Source of the DNA: Microcaldota archaeon
GTDB lineage: Archaea; Micrarchaeota; Micrarchaeia; Micrarchaeales; CABMGC01
Reading direction: 5' to 3'
NCBI GenBank assembly: GCA_030040265.1
Contig: JASHUB010000062.1
Location: 1 to 10,062, forward strand
DNA length: 10,062 nucleotides
Shown: positions 5,861-10,062 of the stretch, one piece after another
Layout: each line of letters opens with the position of its first letter
Position numbering within the stretch: the stretch's first letter is position 1
Program-made: the position numbers and the translations under genes
Notes under the pieces: model-generated
What the model saw: the letters and a program-made list of their open reading frames with translations, nothing else
The model's database searches: none
What the model was told of the DNA's origin: nothing

Positions 5861-5915
5861 GAGGATTTGGCAGGTTGGACGGAAAGCCTTATTAGCCTAA
5901 CCTGCCAAATTCCTC
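5861..5915. repeat. Long inverted repeat flanking the TATA region of the folding operon
   Basis: GAGGATTTGGCAGGTT (5861-5876) and AACCTGCCAAATTCCTC (5899-5915) are inverted copies with one extra base in the right arm, giving 11 perfect pairs plus 5 more. The 22-nt loop contains TTATTA (5889-5894), the only TATA-like element at the right distance from the next start codon (ATG at 5925). The right arm covers the expected transcription start. It could be an operator for a dimeric repressor, or a stem-loop that ends the upstream transcript. Confidence 0.6.
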
Positions 5916-5924
5916 TTGGATTCT

Positions 5925-6755
5925 ATGGAAAGAAAATGGCTCTACCTATCGGTAGTCGTTATCATAATAGTGGTGGCACTGCTGCTGTTCTTTTTCAGCG
6001 GGGACCTTGGCATAGGCCCGCAGGGCATCGCAGCTTATGACAACGTGCCCGTGCCACAATCCATACTCTCGCAGCTTGCAGTCCCGAACAACGTCTCCAA
6101 CGCAGTTGGGATAGGCGGCGCGGAGTACAAGGGGATACTGACAAACCTGACGGACAAGCCGAACCTCACGCTCAACGGCAAGCCGGAAGTCCTGTACATG
6201 GGAGCGGAGTACTGCCCGTACTGCGCGGCAGAGAGGTGGGGCCTCATCGTAGCGCTCATGCGGTTCGGGACGTTCAACGGCATCGACTACATGACTTCTA
6301 GCGCATCGGACGTCTACGCCTCCACTCCGACCTTCACATTCTACAACGCGACCTACACCAGCAGCTACATAACCCTGGTCACGGTCGAGCTGAACCGGAA
6401 CAAAATTGTGAACGGGTCTTACCCGACCCTGCAGACTCCGACGGCCCAGGAGAGCTCGCTGCTTCAGACGTACGACGTGCCGACATCCGAATGCCCGAGC
6501 GGCGGCTGCATACCGTTCATAGACGTGGCAAACGTATCGACGCTCATCGGCGCGTCCACGGACCCTGCAACGATAAACACTGAGAACTGGAGCACGATCG
6601 CGTCGCTCATCAACAACCCGTCGACCCTCGAGGCCCAGCAGATAGTCGGAACCGCTGACCTGGTAACTGCGCAGATATGCAAGGCGACTAACGGACAGCC
6701 GACCGATGTCTGCAGCCAGCCTTACGTCTCTGCAGTGAACTCCGCAACCGGTTAG
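5925..6755 (+). CDS. DUF929-like membrane-anchored thioredoxin-type thiol protein
   Basis: Probable extracytoplasmic thiol-disulfide protein; YMGAEYCPYCAAERWGLIVAL resembles the core of archaeal DUF929 proteins. The 276-aa product has an N-terminal membrane anchor (residues 4-24, after MERK), placing the rest outside. The active-site-like CPYC is at 97-100; further cysteine pairs are CPSGGC (190-195) and C252/C263. IPFIDVANVS (196-205) resembles the cis-proline region of a thioredoxin fold. There are seven N-glycosylation sequons (N56, N74, N80, N141, N163, N203, N221). The gene following by 4 nt encodes VKOR, so this protein is the likely partner it oxidises, in the way VKOR feeds DsbA-like proteins. 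The ATG at 5925 is preferred; a TTG at 5916 would add three residues and fall within the inverted repeat/transcription start zone. Confidence 0.85.
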   Translation: MERKWLYLSVVVIIIVVALLLFFFSGDLGIGPQGIAAYDNVPVPQSILSQLAVPNNVSNAVGIGGAEYKGILTNLTDKPNLTLNGKPEVLYMGAEYCPYCAAERWGLIVALMRFGTFNGIDYMTSSASDVYASTPTFTFYNATYTSSYITLVTVELNRNKIVNGSYPTLQTPTAQESSLLQTYDVPTSECPSGGCIPFIDVANVSTLIGASTDPATINTENWSTIASLINNPSTLEAQQIVGTADLVTAQICKATNGQPTDVCSQPYVSAVNSATG

Positions 6756-6759
6756 TCGC

Positions 6760-7158
6760 ATGGACAGGCAAAGGCTAGCGCTGATACTCTCCGTGATAGG
6801 GCTGATCGTGGCCCTGTACCTCGTCATCGAGGTGTACACCAACATACCAATAGCGTGCCCAGGCACAGGGATAATAAACTGCGGCGCGGTCATACACGGA
6901 GCGTACTCGACGCTGTTCGGGGTACCGCTAGCCGACTACGGCCTTGTGTTCTTCCTGCTTGAGACTCTGGTGATACGCAGCAGGAACAGGGATGCGTTCA
7001 CGCTGTTCAGCGCGCTGGGAGTCGCAGTGGTGCCGTTCCTGATATACCTCGAGTACCGCACAGGCGCGATATGCCTATACTGCACAACAGACCACATAAT
7101 AATCATCCTCCTGCTGATACTGTCGCTGATGAAACCTGAAGCTGACAAGGTGAAATGA
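6760..7158 (+). CDS. VKOR-family disulfide bond generator
   Basis: Vitamin K epoxide reductase family membrane protein, which makes disulfides by passing electrons from a thiol partner to a quinone, replacing DsbB. The 132-aa chain is hydrophobic with about four membrane helices (7-26, 56-74, 79-97, 108-124). All family cysteines are present: the loop pair C33 and C41 (CPGTGIINC) and the quinone-side CLYC at 105-108. The conserved serine/glycine-proline stretch AYSTLFGVPLADYG (48-61) is also present. There is no fused thioredoxin domain, so a separate partner is needed; the upstream DUF929-like CPYC protein fits. It starts 4 nt after that gene and its TGA overlaps the start of the parvulin gene. 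Confidence 0.92.
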   Translation: MDRQRLALILSVIGLIVALYLVIEVYTNIPIACPGTGIINCGAVIHGAYSTLFGVPLADYGLVFFLLETLVIRSRNRDAFTLFSALGVAVVPFLIYLEYRTGAICLYCTTDHIIIILLLILSLMKPEADKVK

Positions 7159-7433
7159 TGGCAAACCAGATAAGATGCGCGCACATACTGGTCGAGAAGC
7201 AGTCGACCGCACTGGAGATAATGGAGAAGCTGAAGAAGGGGGAGAGCTTCTCGAAGCTCGCCATGGAGTACTCGCTCGATGGAAGCAGGAGGCAGGGCGG
7301 CGACCTCGGGTTCTTCGGAAAGGGGATGATGGTCAAGCCTTTCGAGGACGCTGCGTTCGCTCTGGAGAAGGGCCAGGTGTCCGGGCTGGTGAAGACGCAG
7401 TTCGGCTACCACATAATAAAGAGGCTTGAGTAG
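7158..7433 (+). CDS. Parvulin-type peptidyl-prolyl cis-trans isomerase, single domain
   Basis: Catalyses cis-trans isomerisation of proline bonds during folding. The 91-aa protein is one bare PPIC domain: CAHILV (7-12, His9), SRRQGGDLGFFGKGMM (43-58), PFEDAAFAL (61-69) and QFGYHIIK (81-88, His85), the expected catalytic histidines, methionine and phenylalanine of the family. There is no signal peptide or anchor, so it should be cytoplasmic, as with small archaeal Pin-like parvulins. The start is ambiguous between ATG 7155 and ATG 7158; I prefer 7158 because AGGTGA (7148-7153) is then better spaced. Either way it overlaps the VKOR stop (ATGATG/TGA), indicating coupled translation within the folding operon. 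Confidence 0.92.
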   Translation: MANQIRCAHILVEKQSTALEIMEKLKKGESFSKLAMEYSLDGSRRQGGDLGFFGKGMMVKPFEDAAFALEKGQVSGLVKTQFGYHIIKRLE

Positions 7434-7461
7434 TCGCTTTGTATCGAGTGCTGAGCCATCG

Positions 7462-8586
7462 CTAGTTCAGGTCGAGTTTCCGGAATATCTTTGCATACTC
7501 TTTCATTATTATCCCGGTCTCGAATTGCCTTAGGCCATCAGTGTTCTTGAGATACCTGCCCTTGTCCTTAGCCCGGATTATCTCGGATATCTTCGCCGGT
7601 ATCTTTTTCTCATCCAGCACCATGCACATCCTCTTGACCTCCTCCGGCACAGGAGTGTAGCTTGGCAGTATTACAGGAGTGCCGAGCGAAAGCGACTCGA
7701 CTATAACGGCGCCGAATCCCTCGCGTTCCGACATGTGGAGCATGACTGCGGAATCGCGGATCTGCTCGTAGAGTCCCTCTTGGGCGCTTATAGGGCCATG
7801 CAAGCTTACCCTGTTCGATATGCCCATCTGCGATAGCATGCCGGTTATCCGTTCCAGATCTGGGCCCTCGCCTATTATCGTCCCACGAACGCCTTTCGTT
7901 TTCTTCATCACGGAGAGCCACCTGTCCAGCCTCTTCTGGCGTATCAGCCTCCCAACGAAGATCACGCGTCTCTTGTAGCCCTTCTTCCCCAATGTCGACC
8001 TGCGCATGGCATCCCGGTCGATTATGGGCGAGAAGGTGAATATCCTGTCAGATGGCACGCCGATGTCCGCCAGTGCTTTTGCGGTGACGGATGAGTTGGA
8101 TATGTACGCGTCGCCGAGAAGTAGCGCGGCCTTCATGTAAGCATACGATGGCGACCCGGTGGCGGAGCCCAGGTAGCTGCGCCAGTACTCGCGGTTCCAC
8201 ACCTCTGCGACATCTATTATCAGCTTGCAGCCAGTTAGCATGCAGTATAGCTTCACAACCGGAAGGTGCACGAATGGAAAGGCGTTAGCAACTATGACAT
8301 CGAGTTTTCTCTTGTAAAGTATGAATGGAAGAAGCGTTGAGAATCTGAGGGCGCATGATATGGATCTTCCACCAGAAGTAGAGAACAGCGCAGACTTCTT
8401 TGTCGCCCCTATGGCGTGATAGTGCACTCCCTCAGATACAAACTCTTCCTTCATCCCTTCGAGCTGGAGCGAGAAGGCATGGACATCGTGCGATTTCGCA
8501 AGCGAGGCCATCTCCCGCTGCTCCGTGCGCTCTACGCCGCCCTTCATGAATGGATAGACCACGTCGGAGACGAAACCTATCCTCAC
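7462..8586 (-). CDS. GT4-family glycosyltransferase
   Basis: Retaining GT-B glycosyltransferase using a nucleotide-activated sugar; acceptor and sugar are not predictable. The 374-aa protein has the N-terminal FVSDVVYPFMKGGVER (5-20) with the acceptor-side glycine pair, a Rossmann-like C-terminal half beginning VIFVGRLIRQKRLD (208-221), IGEGPDLE (238-245), and the nucleotide-sugar motif EGFGAVIVE (289-297, an EX7E). Two moderately hydrophobic stretches near 83-91 and 97-118 may give peripheral membrane contact. The GTG start overlaps the stop of the GT2 gene as GTGA (8583-8586), a translational coupling. The partner GT2 enzyme suggests the pair builds or extends a lipid-linked or surface glycan. 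It ends 28 bp from the convergent parvulin gene with no obvious terminator. Confidence 0.9.
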   Translation of the reverse strand: MRIGFVSDVVYPFMKGGVERTEQREMASLAKSHDVHAFSLQLEGMKEEFVSEGVHYHAIGATKKSALFSTSGGRSISCALRFSTLLPFILYKRKLDVIVANAFPFVHLPVVKLYCMLTGCKLIIDVAEVWNREYWRSYLGSATGSPSYAYMKAALLLGDAYISNSSVTAKALADIGVPSDRIFTFSPIIDRDAMRRSTLGKKGYKRRVIFVGRLIRQKRLDRWLSVMKKTKGVRGTIIGEGPDLERITGMLSQMGISNRVSLHGPISAQEGLYEQIRDSAVMLHMSEREGFGAVIVESLSLGTPVILPSYTPVPEEVKRMCMVLDEKKIPAKISEIIRAKDKGRYLKNTDGLRQFETGIIMKEYAKIFRKLDLN

Positions 8587-9488
8587 TTAATCCCCTTTCG
8601 GTAGATCTTGCGCTCGAGCTCCAGGAGCAGGTCCAAGATGAGGCCGGCGATTATCGACAGGAACCCTACTATGAGAAGCATGAATGCTATGAGGGCACGG
8701 CCGACGAGGTCGAACATGCCGGTGTGCAGGAAGACGTACACCACGTACAGGCCGAGCACGAGGCCCGCGAGGCAGAACAGCACGCCTATGCTCCCGAAGA
8801 TGAGGAGCGGGTTGTAGTCCCTGGCATACCGTATGGCGTGGAACGCCATGGTGAACCCGTAGAATGGCTTCGACCTGGTTATCTGCGAGGCCGTGCCGGC
8901 TCTTGCCGAGTAGTCTATGGATATGTTCTTGATCTTGTATCCCCGCCTGACCAGCTCTATCTCGAAGAATACGGTTCCTGCCCTGTACGGCGCCTCGTCG
9001 CGCATCGAGTCGAACGCCTCGCGCTTCATCGCGAACGACCCGGAGAGCACGTCCTTCATCGAGCTCCTGTAGAGGAAGTTGAACAGCCATGTTATGAATC
9101 CGTTGCCGAACGCGATGGAGGTCGTCATCGCATCCGATGTCTTCTTCTCCATTCGGCTTCCGGAGACGAACGCGTATTCCTCCTGCCCTGCCAGCTCATC
9201 GACGACTTTCTTGAGGTCGTCAACGGTGTAGGTGCCATCGGCGTCTATCGTTGCGAGTATGCTGCCCTTCGCAGCCAGGAATCCCTCCATGAGCGCATTC
9301 TCGTATCCGTGGGTCGTCTGCTCCAAGACCCTTGCGCCGGTCTTCTGGAGCGGGGCCCTGTACTCGTCGCTGCTCTTGTCGACCACTATGACCTCTGTGT
9401 CCTTGCCCAGGGTCTTGTATATCCCGGCGATGACACTGGGGGCGGACTTCTCGTCCTTTGTCGGCACGATAACGCTAAGGCCCTTCAT
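8583..9488 (-). CDS. GT2 polyprenyl-phosphate (DPM1-like) glycosyltransferase
   Basis: Inverting GT-A enzyme resembling dolichol-phosphate mannose/glucose synthases, which load one sugar onto a polyprenyl phosphate for use outside the membrane. The 301-aa protein opens with SVIVPTKDE (5-13), VIVVDKSSD (33-41), the metal-binding IDADGTY (81-87), VSGSRM (108-113) and the SGSF region (149-152). Two C-terminal membrane helices follow (about 228-253 and 265-290), the arrangement seen in GtrB/DPM1-type enzymes with an anchor, and the chain ends in a basic tail (RKIYRKGIK). It is the first gene of a two-gene unit with the GT4 enzyme. Initiation is from ATG 9488, preceded by GTGA and, further upstream, an inverted repeat and TATA box. 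The sugar is not predictable from sequence. Confidence 0.9.
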   Translation of the reverse strand: MKGLSVIVPTKDEKSAPSVIAGIYKTLGKDTEVIVVDKSSDEYRAPLQKTGARVLEQTTHGYENALMEGFLAAKGSILATIDADGTYTVDDLKKVVDELAGQEEYAFVSGSRMEKKTSDAMTTSIAFGNGFITWLFNFLYRSSMKDVLSGSFAMKREAFDSMRDEAPYRAGTVFFEIELVRRGYKIKNISIDYSARAGTASQITRSKPFYGFTMAFHAIRYARDYNPLLIFGSIGVLFCLAGLVLGLYVVYVFLHTGMFDLVGRALIAFMLLIVGFLSIIAGLILDLLLELERKIYRKGIK

Positions 9489-9498
9489 CTAGTCACGA

Positions 9499-9523
9499 TT
9501 GATTGTCTATAGTTAGCAATCAA
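9499..9523. repeat. Inverted repeat at the GT2 transcription start
   Basis: TTGATTG (9499-9505) and CAATCAA (9517-9523) are perfect 7-bp inverted arms around an 11-nt spacer. They lie one base downstream of the TATA box, over the expected initiation site and leader, which is the usual place for an archaeal repressor operator. Confidence 0.55.
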
Positions 9524-9524
9524 C

Positions 9525-9533
9525 CTTTAAAAA
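9525..9533 (-). promoter_or_regulatory. TATA box of the GT2-GT4 operon
   Basis: Minus strand TTTTTAAAG, centred about 41 nt before the ATG. Predicted initiation near 9503 leaves a leader of about 15 nt containing GTGA. Confidence 0.6.
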
Positions 9534-9579
9534 GCATCCGTGCAGCGAAGTTCGACGCAGAGCGGGGCAAAGCCAAAGG

Positions 9580-9587
9580 CTAAAAAT
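9580..9587 (+). promoter_or_regulatory. TATA-like box of the 150-aa orphan gene
   Basis: CTAAAAAT centred about 26 nt upstream of the ATG at 9609, which would place transcription initiation on the start codon (leaderless). A GAGGTGA at 9588-9594 is too far (14 nt) to serve that ATG well. Confidence 0.4.
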
Positions 9588-9608
9588 GAGGTGAATTGAT
9601 ACTCTAGC

Positions 9609-10061
9609 ATGGTTTTCAGACCGCGTTACCTGCCAAGGCTTAGAGCCGATGCCGAGAATCCTGAGGCGCTTCGCTCAGACATTTTCTCGTCCGTTAGAAG
9701 GATGCCTGTGATAAACGCATTCGAGGACAGCGGTGGGGCGAGGGAGCTGAGGATGTTCCTGCCTTTTTACTATAACAGCAACCCTAATTACGGCTGCATA
9801 AAAGTGACACTCTATAACTACGCTCCGGGTATGGGTGATGTCGCCGAGTTGGTCAGGGATACGCGGAAACATTTCGTCGTGTACCTGGACATGAGGCTGA
9901 AGAAGGTTGAGAGGAACCGTGTCGGCGGTCCGCCGTACAGCGTGTACTCGTCCCAGGAGGATGCAGAGCTGTCCATAGTGGGCGAGACGCGATGGGACGG
10001 CACCGAAAGGATCGACAGGCCTTTCCCGAAGCAACTCGCAGACGCGAGAAGGGCCGCGTAG
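9609..10061 (+). CDS. Orphan soluble protein, 150 aa
   Basis: I do not recognise this protein. It is complete, ending one base before the window edge, and its third codon positions are GC-rich like those of its neighbours. It is rich in arginine and tyrosine, with strand-like stretches (RMFLPFYY 48-55, GCIKVTLYNYAPG 62-74, HFVVYLDMRLKKVER 88-102) that suggest a mixed alpha/beta fold, and a charged, proline-containing tail (RIDRPFPKQLADARRAA). It has one cysteine (C63) and no membrane segment or signal peptide. It is divergent from the GT2-GT4 operon with 120 bp between; only the promoter region is shared, so a related function cannot be assumed. Confidence 0.7.
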   Translation: MVFRPRYLPRLRADAENPEALRSDIFSSVRRMPVINAFEDSGGARELRMFLPFYYNSNPNYGCIKVTLYNYAPGMGDVAELVRDTRKHFVVYLDMRLKKVERNRVGGPPYSVYSSQEDAELSIVGETRWDGTERIDRPFPKQLADARRAA

Positions 10062-10062
10062 G

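Noticed and set aside
7434..7461. Terminator between the convergent parvulin and GT4 genes.
   Set aside because: The 28-bp gap shows neither a stable hairpin nor a T-run on either strand.
1..10062. CRISPR arrays, insertion sequences and rRNA genes.
   Set aside because: No regularly spaced direct repeats, transposase motifs or rRNA-like conserved stretches were seen on reading both strands.

Overview
The window reads as archaeal chromosome of roughly 55-58% GC by eye. Support comes from TATA/BRE-type promoters at archaeal spacing, several apparently leaderless starts, frequent ATA isoleucine and AGG arginine codons, a tRNA with an intron at position 37/38, a Hef/FANCM-type helicase, a DUF929-like membrane-anchored thiol protein, and a stand-alone single-domain parvulin. 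The tight packing (4-base overlaps, genes 4-17 nt apart) and the gene mix (DHFR, RimK-like ligase, VKOR) would suit a small-genome DPANN/Micrarchaeota-like archaeon, but that placement is only inference.

Layout. Positions 1-1376 (+) hold the 3' part of an ABC-2 exporter ATPase and its overlapping permease. Converging on it from the minus strand is a compact unit, read right to left: a LAGLIDADG homing endonuclease gene (3543-2878), an intron-containing tRNA-Phe(GAA) (2866-2770), a RimK-like ATP-grasp ligase (2752-1850) and dihydrofolate reductase (1837-1373). The permease and DHFR share the TTAA palindrome that ends both. Divergent from the endonuclease is a nuclease-less Hef-like helicase (3639-5207). 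A 269-bp intergenic stretch follows with inverted repeats, three GTTAAC motifs and two tandem TATA boxes. These precede a 119-aa orphan protein (5477-5836).

After two consecutive inverted repeats comes an oxidative-folding operon (5925-7433): a membrane-anchored, sequon-rich DUF929-like CPYC protein, a VKOR-family quinone-coupled disulfide generator, and a parvulin peptidyl-prolyl isomerase. Facing it on the minus strand is a two-gene glycosyltransferase operon: a GT2 polyprenyl-phosphate-type enzyme with two membrane segments (9488-8583), coupled by a GTGA overlap to a GT4 enzyme (8586-7462). Its promoter carries an inverted repeat just after the TATA box. A divergent orphan gene (9609-10061) closes the window.

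Functionally, disulfide formation and glycan-building genes lie side by side, and the first exported protein has seven N-glycosylation sequons, so this part may serve surface-protein maturation. The most unusual locus is the endonuclease-tRNA junction: the low-GC homing endonuclease lies 11 bp upstream of the tRNA, and the apparent tRNA promoter is inside its last codons. The downstream ligase gene starts 17 nt after the tRNA, implying a mixed tRNA-mRNA transcript.
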